Positions 10,356-22,673 are shown, counted from the stretch's first letter. The stretch is DNA of 64,000 bases from Rehmannia glutinosa (GCA_016081115.2 JABTTQ020000665.1:124001-188000), one strand, 5' to 3'. Numbers and translations: made by a program. The notes: a model not told the origin generated them from the sequence alone.

Positions 10356-12055
10356 TGATGGCTCAAAAGCTACCTTTAAAACCGTAGGCAAGTGCACCTA
10401 TCGTTTTATAGTATAGATTATTGAGTACCGAGTGTCATTCCCACGAGGATTGTAAGTACTAATAATTCTTTGTCTTTTTGTTATTTAATCTAACAATTTT
10501 TGAGTTTTTGTTTGATAAAAAAATAAAGAATCTAAATTATCGAAGTGTAAAAATGAAGTAAAATTTGTAGAATAAGAAATCAAGAGATAGAAGTGTGTTT
10601 GAATGTAAATCCCTCTAGAATGTTTTTGTGATTTGACAAGTTAAAAATTCAACCATAAGCCCTTAAGCAAAAACTAACCTCTTTTAATAAAATCCCATGT
10701 TATGTGGACCGTAGAAATTCCCGATTTAAGTTAATCCCTTTCTCAAGGCGAAAAACTCCTAATCTCAAGTTGATTAACTCTGAAATCTCTTTCTAGTTAA
10801 AACCCCAAGATTGCATTATAACGATTTATGAATTCCCATATTAGGTTTGACCCTAATCCGGAAGATTTATGTCGCCCCTATATCTAGGATTGCATGCAAC
10901 TCTTTTCACTTATACAATTTCTTTTTCACCATAAATCTTTCGATTACCCGATGAAGAAAAGATATCAAATTAATATACCGAAATATTAACTCAAATGAGA
11001 TAAGCATGATATAAGTGAATCACACAAGACATGATGATTTTATTAAAAACATACAAACCTCAATCACAAATCCATTCTAGAGTTCATTACACTCAAACAC
11101 TAAGATTTTAGCTACTCATGATTTTGACAAAAGAGTAAATTACACAAGAAGATTTAAGTATTGTAGACATGGTGTACTTATCTTTCTCAAAATCTTAATG
11201 GACTTCTTCCTTGGTTGGTGATGTTGTTCCAAGCCTTCTTCTCCAATATTGCCCCAAGTTTTCTTCTCCAAGACCTCTTGATCCCAATTCTACTTAATGA
11301 AGTGAATACAATGAATATTTCTGAGTATCTAATGAATGAATCTCCCAATTTCAACCCTTGGCTTTTATAGGCAACCAATACATTGATAGTACTCTCTTTT
11401 ATTAAACAATCACCCCCATTTTCCTTGTTGGTTGGTGAATTCTTGTATTCAAGTGATGAGGAGGGACATGGAGACATGTTTCAGCAAAATAGGGTGTTAA
11501 AAGTGTACAAAAGTGGCCAAAATGGGTTGGTTGGTGAGTTTTCCCAAATTCCGCAAAGAAAAGTTGCAAAAAGAGGTCCCGGACACGCCAGTGTTGGGCA
11601 AAGACGGCCAGCCTGTCTTTGCAATAAATTTCTTGAAGACACGCCTGACACGGCCGTGTTGGACAACACGGCCAGGCCGTGTTGTACGACACGGCCAGGC
11701 CGTGTTCGGGCCTGTTTTGTGCGTTTTTCCTCCTCTTTTGATCCCCTTCAACATGGCCGTGTTCGGTGACACGGTTTGGCCATTTTGACCCTTTTTCCAA
11801 TTTTTATCCAATTTATTTCCTTCTTTTTTGAACATGGCCATGTTACTTGACACCCCAAGTCATGTTGAGTGATTTTCTTGCCTTTTTTCAATTAATATTG
11901 GCTTTACATTGCTCCAAATTGCTCCACCTATAATGTTAAACACATCACACGATGAAATGCTACAGAAATACTTGAGAAACTATGATTTTTCTAACAAAAC
12001 AATTCAAAAACTATTGAATTAATAATACAAAATATGTACAAAATGACACTTATCA
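10356..12055 (-). repeat. 3' LTR of the Athila element
   Basis: 1700 bp. On the minus strand it begins TGATAAGTGTCATTTTG right after the PPT-like AAGTTGGAGGCGGTT (complement of 12056-12070). A TATA box (CTATAAAAGCC) is complementary to about 11364-11374. A palindrome cluster lies at about 11630-11775. Other copies of this LTR: 20962-22673 and the solo LTR at 53312-55011. Confidence 0.92.
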
Positions 12056-13104
12056 AACCGCCTCCAACTTGGAAATTTTGCTTGTCCTCAAGCAATTTTT
12101 AAAACAAAGAGATGGGTTGAAAACAAAAAGAGATATCTATTTTCACAATTTCGACATGATTGAAGTGAACTGCTAACCTTTTTCCTTCCCAATTAAGCCA
12201 ATCCATCCGTTTTTTCAAATCAACCAATTTGTTAAAAAGAGAGTGACTTCAATAATTGGAATCGTTCAAAACATCACAGTTATCATATCACGAAAAATTT
12301 GTCGTTCATATGCTTAGATCAAATACAAAAATGTAATGATAAAAGGAGAAGTCCAAAACTCGGGTCGTTTCGATTTTTTTTCTTTTTTTTTTTATAGCAA
12401 ATATAATTATAAAATCAGGACATTTTTGAGGCAAACTTCCACTAGGTTTAAATTTTGAATGTCTTTTCAAAAACTCCTAGGGTGGTGTCCCATATTCATA
12501 TTTGTGTCGCTGTTTTACGTAAGAGACAAGCATGGGGCTCATGAATGCTCCTAGTTACTAAGCAACAATAAACAGAGGAATATAACCTCGATTTGTCCCT
12601 TTATATAACAAGATATTAGCACATTTTTTTTTTTTTCAATTTTTTTTTTAAACCCGAGTTATGGTTTCTCTAGTGATCATGACACAAAGTATCTAGATTT
12701 AAGCAAAGTGTCCAAGCTAACTTCATGACATTAAACTCTTTTGGCCAAATTCATCCTTTTACTAGAGTCACGCAGTTTAAAAACATTTTGGCAATTTGAG
12801 TTTTCAAAAAGATGACTTTTTCGGGATAAAAATGATCATAACCAATCCACAACCAACTTATCTAATTGTAAAAAAATTACCTCATTTTTGTTTGCAAGAA
12901 ATTGATGAAGTGCATAAAAAGAAAACGAAATATCCACAAAGATAGCTAAAATACGCAAAGCTAAAGGAATTAGTTCAAATCCAAGCGTTCTAACAAATCT
13001 CACCACCCCCAACTTCAAGGGTCACATTGTCCCCAATGTGAAGAAGGGATGTGATACAAAATGGAGCAAAAGAAACGAGAACTAAGACAAAGACAAATAC
13101 GACC
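12056..13104 (-). other. Non-coding 3' region of the Athila element, with PPT
   Basis: Lies between the third ORF region and the 3' LTR. It starts with the PPT complement (12056-12070) and is AT-rich, with poly(T) runs near 12375 and 12630. I see no gene here. Confidence 0.6.
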
Positions 13105-14450
13105 TTATGACGGTGGCGGGAAGTGTCCTTGAGAGAGGTGCCATTGGTGGAGTTGGGAGAAAAGGGCATTTTGTTGTTGTTGCTCCTCTCGAATGTCCCG
13201 AATGACGCCAAATTGCTGCTCCATCATTTGTTGTTGGCGATCAAGCATATTCTGCTGGCGTTCGAGCATCGTTTGTTGATATGATAACATGTCTCTTTGG
13301 TGTTGTTGCTCCTGTAGAATAGCTTGAAAATTAACTTGTTCATGCGGTGGTGGTGGTGGTGGTGGGTGAGATGAAGGAGTATGGGGTGGTGAACCCCTTG
13401 GAGGGGATGGCGGTTCGGGAGCATCATCCTCTATGGGCGGTAGAGTGAGGCGAATTCTGTCAGTCTCCGGATTGTGTCGCATACCCATCAACCAATTGTC
13501 ACGATTACGAATTGTAGTTCGTCCGGTCGGAAGTAATAGACGTTGGGGTGTATGTCGAAAAAAAGCAAGCAAAATTGATCATTGACTCTTTCAATTAATT
13601 TTATAGCAAAGACATACCTCAAGATCAATACGCGTGCTTCCTCGCGCTTGTTGTAAATCCGTTAAGTCATACTCAAAGTGAAGAGCAATTGGGGTAATGA
13701 GGCCTCCAACAAGAATTTTATCTGCATTCGCCCCGCCCGACTTTCTCGAAAATGGCGTGCTAAGTGAGACCGTGTCGAGGTGTTTGCCGTGAGACCATAG
13801 CCCACAAAAACAATAGTTCGCCCTTCCTCAAATTCCCCGTCACTTTCTACCTGCGAGCGTGTCTTTGGCCATCACACGATGCATATAACGAAAAACAGGA
13901 TTTATTACGCGTGATACTTTAGCACGGGAAGCAACATCTTGTGAGGAAGGGCTATTTCATTCCAAAACGCTGGGCATTAAAGTCGTTAGAAAAGCGTCTG
14001 TCACCGCCAATTGGAAGACCATATATTTGGTTGAAGTCGGCAAGAGTCAATGTATATTCTTGATTGAACAAGCGGAAAGAGATGAGGCCATCCGAGCATG
14101 AGTTCCCGTGAGAATTTCGGCGTTAAATGAGCTAAGGAATTCGGTGTGTGACGCGCTCATAGGTTGGTGATTTCGCACCCATGAATTGTTCCCAACCAAC
14201 TTGCTCGAACATCCAATTAATATCTTCTTGTAGCCCAATGGTCTCTAATGTCATGGCGTCAGGATACCTGGTGTTGTGCAATGGTTTACTCAACAATTGT
14301 TGATATCGGGTTGCTTGCTCGTCATCCGGAATAGAATGCCGTGACGATTACTTGGTGGATTAGCCCGGGAGGGGCGGCGAGAGCCGAGGGTCCCCTGGAC
14401 CGGAAGAAGCGGTAACTTCGGCCGTTTTGACATGGTAGTCTGAAAAAGGA
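13105..14450 (-). pseudogene. ATHILA-family third ORF (post-integrase) remnant
   Basis: Minus strand: start MSKRPKLPLL near 14430, then across frameshifts YPDAMTLETIGLQEDINWMF, GLISFRLFNQEYTLTLADFN and IYGLPIGGDRRFSNDFN, which resemble the Athila ORF1/env-region family. The last open part (13105-13572) encodes 155 aa with a Pro-rich stretch (PPSPPRGSPP, a run of prolines) and a Gln-rich probable coiled coil (MLDRQQQMMEQQFGVIRDIR). The function of this ORF family is not established. At least three frame breaks are present. Confidence 0.65.
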
Positions 14451-15199
14451 ACTTTGATAACAACCAAGTATACACCAATAATAGCCACAACAGAGAAACA
14501 AGTATCTCAAATAAGTCTATGAAACTCATATAGTATATGTTCAAATGCAACAACAAAAAATTCTCCATGGCTCAATGTAAATTATCACGATGGCAAGCAA
14601 AACCACACTAAGGTATGTCGTCAATTCATGATCATTATTTGATTTTATCAAGCAAACACCAACAAACCAGCATGGTAATAAGACTTATCATGTAATAATA
14701 ACAATTCCTCTAGCAATTCATAATATTCCTATGTCATCAATTTTTTAACAAGAGGATGCCAACAAGTGAATTCATATGATTTTATCAAGATAAATTCATG
14801 TAGTCCAAAGTATCATCTCAAGAATTCATGCTTCCAACACTTAAACATAAACACCCCTAAAAATTGCAAATAATCTCAAAACAAAACAAATTTCCTAAAA
14901 AAAAATTTAAAAGAACACAATTAAAAAGAGGAAGATAAAATTGAATCACTCAAAAAAAATGAAACCCATACCTTTTATTGGAGACCCACAAGATAGATGT
15001 TGAAAACTCACAAAACACCCAATTTTTGAGAAATCAATCGGTAGAAGTGTTTGTAATGAAGGCAAGATGGTATTTTTGTGGAAGAATTTAAGTTTACATG
15101 GAAGAGTGAGGTGAATTTGGGGGAAATTTTGGTGAAGAAGAGGGGTTTTTAGGGTTTGGGGATGAAAAATTTCGAAAAAAATGCCCCAAATTCGACCCC

Positions 15200-15430
15200 C
15201 CCTGTTTTTTGTACAGCCCGAACACGGCCGTGTCGGGCGACACGGCCTGGCCGTGTTCCGGGCTGTTTGGTGAATAAAAATTTTGGGCCCGAACACGGGC
15301 GTGTCGGGCGACACGGCCCGGCCGTGTTCGGGCCAATTTTCGATTTTTTTTTTTTTTTTAAAGAAAAATGGGGAATTTGCGACACGGCCATAATAGGAGA
15401 CACGGCCATGCCGTGTTCCGGGCTGAAATT
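15200..15430 (-). repeat. Palindrome cluster ACACGGCCGTGT in the Athila post-pol region
   Basis: Three pairs of ACACGGCC...GGCCGTGT words (15216-15261, 15295-15331, 15381-15416), including perfect ACACGGCCGTGT and CACGGCC-[GGCG or spacer]-GGCCGTG arrangements, set in otherwise AT-rich sequence. The same words cluster in the U3 of this element's LTRs. ORFs over this stretch are by-products of the repeat. Confidence 0.8.
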
Positions 15431-15555
15431 TTTTTTTTTATCATTCCGAGTAAAAATGAATCCTAAGTAAAAATTGGAAACAAGTTGACAAAAAATCATC
15501 GGGTTGCCTCCCGGGTAGCGCTTCTTTAGTGTCGTATAGCTGGACTGTTTCACCT

Positions 15556-16727
15556 CTAATTGTGTGATGTATTTGGGGGATCCTCAAGCTTGAGGGAATC
15601 TCTATAATTATCATCGATGGTGCCCCCAAAATAAAGCTTAAGACGGTGTCCGTTTACCTTAAAGGTGCCCATTTCCTTGTGCGTAATTTCGATAGTTCCG
15701 TAAGGAAACACTTGAGTAATAGTGAATGGGCCGGACCACCTGGATTTTAACTTACCCAGGAATAGGCGAAGGCGGGAATTGAATAGTAACACTTGATCAC
15801 CTGGTTGGAATTCCCTCGTGTGCTTAATGTGCTTGTCATGCCATTGTTTCGTTCGTTCTTTGTAAATTTTCGAATTCTCGTATGCCGAATTTCGCCATTC
15901 TTCGAGTTCGTTAATCTGCAATAAACAGTTATTTCCTGCACTTGACAAATCATAATTAAGCATTTTAATAGCCCAAAAGGCTTTATGTTCAAGCTCAACC
16001 GGCAAATGACATGCCTTACCATAGACGAGTCGGTATGGGGTAGTCCCTATTGGCGTTTTGAAAGCCGTTCTATAAGCCCAAAGGGCATCATCGAGTTTGA
16101 GGGACCAATCCTTGCGAGAGTGCCCAACCGTTTTTTCCAAAATTCGTTTTAATTCACGGTTGGACACTTCGACTTGACCACTAGTTTGGGGGTGATAAGT
16201 GGTCGCGACTCGGTGTGTGACACCATAATGCTTTAAAACCTTGTCAAATTGATTATTACAAAAGTGAGTGCCTCTATCGCTAATGATGGCTCGTGGTGTA
16301 CCAAACCGGGTAAAAAGTTTTTTGAGAAAATGCACCACCACTCGAGCATCATTTTTAGGTAAAGCTTGAGCCTCTACCCACTTAGACACGTAGTCAACGG
16401 CCACCAAAATATATTTGTTACCAAACGACGCAGGAAAAGGTCCCATAAAATCAATACCCCAAACATCAAAAATTTCACAAACAAGTATACCGTTTTGGGG
16501 CATTTTTTTTTTCGAGAAATATTCCCTGTTCGTTGACAACTATCACAAGTTTCAACATACCATTTTGCGTCTTTGAAAAGTGTAGGCCAATAAAAGCCCG
16601 ACTCAAGGACCTTGCGTGCCATAGTATTTGCTTGATAATGTCCACAGTGGGTCCTTTGTGACAATGATTCAAAATGGAGATTGTTTGAGGAAGTGCAACA
16701 CACCTTCGTATGATTTGATCCGCACAA
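15556..16727 (-). pseudogene. Athila integrase with HHCC zinc-binding domain
   Basis: The longest open stretch (15556-16539) encodes the catalytic core: FDVWGIDFMGPFPASFGNKY (first Asp), IISDRGTHFCNNQFDKVLKH (second Asp) and SGQVEVSNRELKRILEKT (Glu), then a C-terminal domain ending near DSLKLEDPPNTSHN. The upstream HHCC domain (HCGHYQANTMARKVLESGFY, CDSCQRTGNISRKKK) lies in other frames at 16510-16727, separated by frameshifts at the A-rich lysine stretch near 16505. The core looks intact, but the enzyme is not made as one protein. Confidence 0.9.
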
Positions 16728-18487
16728 ACCCTCGGAAGAGGTGGGGATCGTCTAAATATAATACTTGAGGTCCGAAAAGAATTTCTTCTTTTGTTGATGG
16801 GTCATCCCTTTTGGGAGAACTTTTCTGCAAGATAATTAGCGAAATCGCAAACCAAGGAATATCAATTGAAATTGAGTTGAGGGCAAAGAGTTGCTCATCC
16901 GGGAAAGAATCGTTGATATGTCCATTGTGTTGCTCATCGGTCGGAGTGCTCAAGCCGAGATAGGTGGTCGGCGGCAAGATTTTCGCAGACCGTTTATCTT
17001 TGATCTCCACATCGAATTCTTGGAGTAAGAGAACCCATCGAATTAGTCGTGGTTTTGCGTCATTTTTGTCGAGCAAATAGCGTAAAGCGAGTGATCCGTA
17101 TAAATAATGACTTTGGATAGAATCAAGTATGAGCGAAATTTGTCAAAGGCGAAAACCACCGCAAGTAGTTCCTTTTCGGTAGTTGTATAGTGGGATTGAG
17201 CAGATTCAAAGTCTTACTTGCATAGTAAATTGGCGGAAATGTTTATCTTTTCGTTGCCCAATCTTGCTCTCCTACCGCATAGTCACTAGCATCACACATG
17301 AGTTCGAACGGTTGAGACCAATCCGGAGCCACCATGATGGGAGAAGTGGTGAGTTTTTCTTTCAAAGTGTTGAATGCTTGGAGACATTCATCGGCCGATA
17401 TCAAAAGCGCATCCTTTTCTAAAAGGCGATTAAGCGGCGAGGCGATTTTTTGAAAAATCTTTGATAAAGCGCTATAAAACCCGGCGTGCCCCAAAAGCTT
17501 TTGATAGCCTTCAAGGCGGGCGGTGGCAATTTGGAAATTGTATCAACTTTCGCTTTGTCAACTTCAATTCCCGCAAGAAATTTTATGCCCCAAAACAATA
17601 CCTTCTTATACCATGAAGTGGCATTTTTCCCGATTAAGTACCAGGTTAGTCTCTTCGCAACGAACAAGGACTTTTTAAGATTTGCAAGACAAAGATCAAA
17701 TGAATCCCCAAAAAGCGAAAAGTCATCCATGAAGACTTCCATGATTTCTTCTACAAGTTCGTCGAAGATGGCAAGCATACTGACGTTGAAAAGTTCGGTG
17801 CGTTGCACAACCCGAAAGGCATGCGTCTATAGGCGAAAGTACCGTAGGGACAAGTGAAAGTGGTTTTCTCTTGGTCTCCGGTGCTATCGGATCTGAAAAT
17901 AACGACATGCCATCAAGGAAGCAATAATAGAGGTGACCGGATAAGCGTTCAAGCATTTGATCAATAAAAGGTAAGGGAAAATGGTCTTGCGAGTAGCATC
18001 GTTAAGTCGTCGTGTCGATGCAAACTCGCCAACTTACCGTTCGCATCGGAATAAGTTCATTCTTTTCATTTGGTACCACCGTCATCCCACCTTTCTTTGG
18101 GACCACTTGAACTAGACTTACCCATTCATCGGAGATTGGATAGATGAGCCCAAACATCTAGTAGTTTGATTACCTCTGCTTTAACTACCTCTTTCATGTT
18201 TGGATTTAAGCGGCGAGGTAGAACAACCAGCTTGAAATTTTCCTCCATCGAGAATCTTGTGAGTGCAAAAGGAAGGATTGATCCTCGAATGTCGGAGATT
18301 TTCCAAGCGATGGCCTTTTTATGTTCCGTAATATTGCCAACAATCTATCCTTTTGATGAGAAGATAAATTGGAGGAAATAATTACGGGAAGTTTGGCGTT
18401 CTCGGCTAGAAATGCATATTCAAGTGTTCGGGTAACTCCTTGGCTCAACGGTGGTGGATCCTCAATGGATGGTTTGATATGCCCCAC
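16669..18487 (-). pseudogene. Athila reverse transcriptase and RNase H, frameshifted
   Basis: In minus-strand order: LEYAFLAENAKLPVIISSNL (18430-18360), the LERLSGHLYYCFLDG block (~17950), FMDDFSLFGDSFDLCLANLK, the catalytic YxDD-type motif (~17740), IEVDKAKVDTISKLPPPALK, the RNase H start FELMCDASDYAVG (~17290) and the tail EFDVEIKDKRSAK (~17000). The pieces fall in at least five frames, so several indels have accumulated. Confidence 0.88.
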
Positions 18488-18496
18488 TGTGAGTTT

Positions 18497-19369
18497 TCAA
18501 TTTTTCGAACTCTTTCGTGGATTCTGTTGGTTCGTTTTCCTCCAATGCGACAGATTCCCTAAGAAAGGGTTTTCATCCGATATACCCGCACTTTGAACAA
18601 TACAAGTCTCCAAGAATTCGTTAAAAATCATGCTTGGTAGAGAGTTGGTTATCTCCATATCGATAAGATCAATAACAAAACAGGAGTCATCTTTATCTAT
18701 CGTATTTTTCATTGATGTAGCGATTTTAAAAATGACTTGTTCATCTTCGACTCTTAAAATTAGTTTGCCATCATGCACGTCAATGATCGCCTTAGCAGTA
18801 GCTAAAAACGGACACCCTAGGATCAAGGGGACTTCGACATCTGTATGCATATCAAGAATTACAAAATCGACAGGAAATATAAACTTATCGACTTTGACCA
18901 AAACATCTTCAACAATGCCTCTAGGATATTTAATAGATCTGTCAGCTAATTGCAGGCTCATCCTAGTTGGTTTTGGCTCCCCTAGACCCATTTGTTTGAA
19001 TAAATCATACGGCATCAAATTAATGCTAGCCCCTAGATCGGCCAATGACCGATCAACAGTCAAATTACCGACATGACAAGGAATAGTGAAACTCCCTGGA
19101 TCTTTGATTTTCTGAGGTAACTTGTTTTGCAAAATTGCCGAGCATTCCTCATTTAATTGCACCATGGATATTTCTTCAAGCTTCTTCTTATTTGAAAGAA
19201 GATCTTTTAGGAACTTGGCATATTTTGGCATCTGTGAAAGGGCTTCAACAAAAGGAATATTGATGTGCAATTGTTTAAATAAATCCAAGAACTTACCAAA
19301 TTGGTCGTCATGTTTGTCCTTACGCAATCGACTTGGATACGGAATAGGTGGTTGGAATTCCGGTACCAT
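18497..19369 (-). CDS. Athila protease region, one open frame of 290 aa
   Basis: Contains the aspartic protease motif LADLGASINLMPYDLFKQMG (residues ~110-130; DLGAS in place of DTGAS is normal in Athila/Tat elements) and the second conserved block EVPLILGCPFLATAKAIID (~180-200). The N-terminal part (KFLDLFKQLHINIPFVEALS) is the conserved gag-pro linker. It is the longest unbroken piece of the polyprotein; the flanking gag and RT are in other frames. Confidence 0.85.
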   Translation of the reverse strand: MVPEFQPPIPYPSRLRKDKHDDQFGKFLDLFKQLHINIPFVEALSQMPKYAKFLKDLLSNKKKLEEISMVQLNEECSAILQNKLPQKIKDPGSFTIPCHVGNLTVDRSLADLGASINLMPYDLFKQMGLGEPKPTRMSLQLADRSIKYPRGIVEDVLVKVDKFIFPVDFVILDMHTDVEVPLILGCPFLATAKAIIDVHDGKLILRVEDEQVIFKIATSMKNTIDKDDSCFVIDLIDMEITNSLPSMIFNEFLETCIVQSAGISDENPFLGNLSHWRKTNQQNPRKSSKN

Positions 19370-19708
19370 TTTCTTTGTTTCCTTGGATACTGTTCGTCTT
19401 TTTTTTGTTGTATGGGCGTGGATTCGCCCTCCCGCATCCGTCTTCGTCTAGCTTTGTTCCACTCCTTAGAGTAATTACTTTTACCTGTTCTCTTGGATTT
19501 GGCTCGGTGTTGCTAGGTAAGCTCCTTGTGGCCTTTCGGAGATCATTTTGGCAATTTGGCCAATTTGATTTTCAAGTTGCGAATGGATGCTTCTTGGTTC
19601 CTTAAGGATGTTTCGGTGGTCGTGAAATGGGTTTCCGTTGTTTGGACGAATTTGGACAGTAAGTCCTCCAAACTTGGTTTTCGCGATTTGGAAACCGGGA
19701 GGTGTGAT

Positions 19709-20701
19709 TTAATTGGGGAGTGCGTTTGGATTAGGCTTCTGTTGACCTTGATTTCCCCAACTAAAGTTCGGGTGTTGGCGCCAACCTGGATTATAAGTGT
19801 TACTGAAAGGATTATTTTGAAAGGGTCGAGATTGATTACCTAGATAATCCACTTGTTCATGCGGCGGTATCGCGTGAGGGCAATCTTGGTGGTTGTGCGA
19901 TCCTCCACAAGTCTCGCATGAGAAGGCTTGTTGTGGTGATGGTTTTGGAGCTGCCAACCCGTCGATTTTCTGAGTCAGAGCTTCGACCTGTGCGGCTAGT
20001 GTAACCACCGCGTCCGCATTATATACTCCCCCGACTGTTGGTCTTTCCTCGTACGGATTGCCATTGATAGCCATTCATGGCCATTCCTTCTATGAGATCT
20101 TGGCGGCCGAGTGTTTTATTGTTCAATGTCCCCCCCGCCGCCGCATCAATCATCTGCCTTGTCGATGAGAGCAACCCATTGTAAAATGTTTGGACTTGCA
20201 TCCAAATGGGAAGACCATGATGTGGGCATTTTCGCAGCAATTCTTTGAATCTCTCCCAAGTGTCGTACAAGGTTTCATCGTCCTCTTGAGTAAATGAAGA
20301 GATCTCATTCCTCAATCGTGCGGTTTTAGCGGGTGGGAAATACTTTAGAAGGAATTTTTCCGCCATAATGCTCCATGTTGTGATTGTTCCCTTTGGTAAA
20401 GTGTTTAGCCATTGTTTAGCCCGCCCAGAAGAGTAAATGGGAACAAGCGTAAACGGATGGCATCGTCGGAGACTCCATTTATTTTGAAAGTATCGCAAAT
20501 TTCGAGGAAATTCGCGATATGATTATTTGGATCTTCGTCCGGTAGGCCGTCGAATTGAACAAATTGTTGCACCATTTGAATGACATTCGGTTTGATTTCG
20601 AAATTATTGGCTGCAACAGCGAGCCTTACGATACTAGACGACGTACCGTCCATAGATGGCTTGGCGTAGTCGTACATGGTTCTTTGTTGTTCATCCGCCA
20701 T
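19709..20701 (-). pseudogene. Athila gag
   Basis: Begins MADEQQRTMYDYAKPSMDGT, followed by PNVIQMVQQFVQFDGLPDED and NHIANFLEICDTFKINGVSD, then after a frameshift near 20450 GRAKQWLNTLPKGTITTW and the RFKELLRKCPHHGLPIWMQV capsid block, and after another near 20050 a zinc-knuckle-like segment FSCETCGGSHNHQDCPH. Same family as the gag at 52714-55850. Two frameshifts separate otherwise well-preserved segments. Confidence 0.88.
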
Positions 20702-20939
20702 ATCGGGATCCTTGCTTTCGTTAGTATCCTCCTCGTGGTACGTACTAATACTCTCCTCTGTGTTGCTACCGGCGGTCTCATGACTTCCAAATTCGGCGAC
20801 GAGTAGGCATGCACTGTGGTAAACAATGAGGATAAGTATAATCCAAGACTTACAAAGATAGATACCTAGAAAGATAATTGATAAAAATAAAAAAAATGAT
20901 TAAATTAACAAAAATAAGGTGTTCTTAATATTACAATCC

Positions 20940-20961
20940 CGAAGAACGCGCGCCAAAAACT
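20940..20961 (-). other. Primer-binding site of the Athila element
   Basis: On the minus strand the LTR end is followed by AGTTTTTGGCGCGCGTTCTT. This resembles the Athila/Tat PBS (TTTTTGGCGCCGTTGCCGGGG, Asp-tRNA type) but is imperfect. Compare the cleaner version at 52593-52614. Confidence 0.6.
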
Positions 20962-22673
20962 TGATGGCTCAAAAGCTACCTTTAAAACCGTAGGCAAGTG
21001 CACCTATCATTTTATAGTATAGATTATTGAGTCGAGTGTCATTCCCACGAGGATTGTAAGTACTAATAATTCTTGTCTTTTTGTTATTTAATCTAACAAT
21101 TTTCAGAGTTTTTGTTTGATAAAAAAAATAAAGAATCTAAATTATCGAAGTGTAAAAATGAAGTAAAATTTGTAGAATAAGAAATCAAGAGATAGAAGTG
21201 TGTTTGAATGTAAATCCCTCTAGAATGTTTTTGTGATTTGACAAGTTAAAAATTCAACCATAAGCCCTTAAGCAAAAACTAACCTCTTTTAATAAAATCC
21301 CATGTTATGTGGACCGTAGAAATTCGATTTAAGTTAATCCCTTTCTCAAGGCGAAAAACTCCTAATCTCAAGTTGATTAACTGAAATCTCTTTCTAGTTA
21401 AAACCCCCAAGATTGCATTATAACGATTTATGAATTCCCATATTAGGTTTGACCCTAATCCAGAAGATTTATGTCGTCCTATATCTAGGATTGCATGCAA
21501 CTCTTTTCACTTATACAATTTCTTTTTCACCATAAATCTTTCGATTACCCGATGAAGAAAAGATATCAAATTAATATACCGGAAATATTAACTCAAATGA
21601 GATAAGCATGATATAAGTGAATCACACAAGACATGATGATTTTATTAAAAACATACAAACCTCAATCACAAATCCATTCTAGAGTTCATTACACTCAAAC
21701 ACTAAGATTTTAGCTACTCATGATTTTGACAAAAGAGTAAATTACACAAGAAGATTTAAGTATTGTAGACATGGTGTACTTATCTTTCTCAAAATCTTAA
21801 TGGACTTCTTCCTTGGTTGGTGATGTTGTTCCAAGCCTTCTTCTCCAATATTGCCCCAAGCTTTCTTCTCCAAGACCTCTTGATCCCAATTCTACTTAAT
21901 GAAGTGAATACAATGAATATTTCTGAGTATCTAATGAATGAATCTCCCAATTTCAACCCTTGGCTTTTATAGGCAACCAATACATTGATAGTACTCTCTT
22001 TTATTAAACAATCACCCCATTTTCCTTGTTGGTTGGTGAATTCTTGTATTCAAGTGATGAGGGAGGGGACATGGAGACATGTTTCAGCAAAATAGGGTGT
22101 TAAAAGTGTACAAAAGTGGCCAAAATGGGTTGGTTGGTGAGTTTTCCCCAAATTCCGCAAAGAAAAGTTGCAAAAAGAGGTCCGGACACGCCGTGTTGGC
22201 AAAGACGCGGCGAGGATGTCTTGCAATAAATTTCTTGAAGACACGCGACACACGTGTTGGACAACACGGCCAGGCCGTGTTGTACGACACGGCCGTGTTG
22301 TACGACACGGCCAGGCCGTGTTCGGGCCTGTTTTGTGCGGTTTTTCCTCCTCTTTTGATCCCCTTCAACATGGTCGTGTTCGGTGACACGGTTTGGCCGT
22401 TTTGGACCCTTTTTCCAATTTTTATCCAATTTATTTCCTTCTTTTTTGAACATGGCCATGTTACTTGACACCCCAAGTCATGTTGAGTGATTTTCTTGCC
22501 TTTTTTCAATTAATATTGGCTTCACATTGCTCCAAATTGCTCCATCTATAATGTTAAACACATCACACGATGAAATGCTACAGAAATACTTGAGAAACTA
22601 TGATTTTTCTAACAAAACAATTCAAAAACTATTGAATTAATAATACAAAATATGTACAAAATGACACTTATCA
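20962..22673 (-). repeat. 5' LTR of the Athila element
   Basis: 1712 bp; it drives the element on the minus strand. A TATA box (CTATAAAAGCC) is complementary to about 21965-21975, roughly 700 nt from the LTR start. Palindromes (CACGGCCAGGCCGTG and CACGGCCGTG) cluster at about 22185-22390, 285-490 nt from the LTR start and upstream of the TATA box. Right flank GCAGT is the target duplication. Confidence 0.92.

Larger units (their letters stand above)
10356..22673 (-). mobile_element. Athila-type Ty3/Gypsy retrotransposon, complete structure, minus strand
   Basis: 12.3 kb with target duplication GCAGT (10351-10355, 22674-22678). LTRs are 1700 bp (10356-12055) and 1712 bp (20962-22673), TGATAAGT...CA on the minus strand. 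Gene order on the minus strand: gag, DLGAS-type protease, RT/RNase H, integrase, then an ATHILA-family third ORF region. The PBS beside the right LTR resembles the Asp-tRNA type (TTTTTGGCGCGCG). The LTRs are very similar except for small indels, so the insertion is fairly recent, but the coding region has many frameshifts. Confidence 0.92.

Noticed and set aside
11383..11853. Overlapping ORFs of 60-130 aa on both strands in the Athila LTR (also 22050-22509 and 54281-54847)
   Set aside because: They translate the CACGGCC/GGCCGTG palindromes (HGQAV, TRPGRV, NTAWPC patterns), recur in every LTR copy on both strands and lack protein likeness.
13105..13572. Host Pro/Gln-rich protein gene
   Set aside because: Located after integrase and before the 3' LTR of the Athila element, in the place and orientation of its third ORF, so treated as element sequence.
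15094..15553. ORFs of 80-134 aa across the internal palindrome cluster
   Set aside because: Same artefact of repeated palindromic words; no conserved domain and frames on both strands are equally open.
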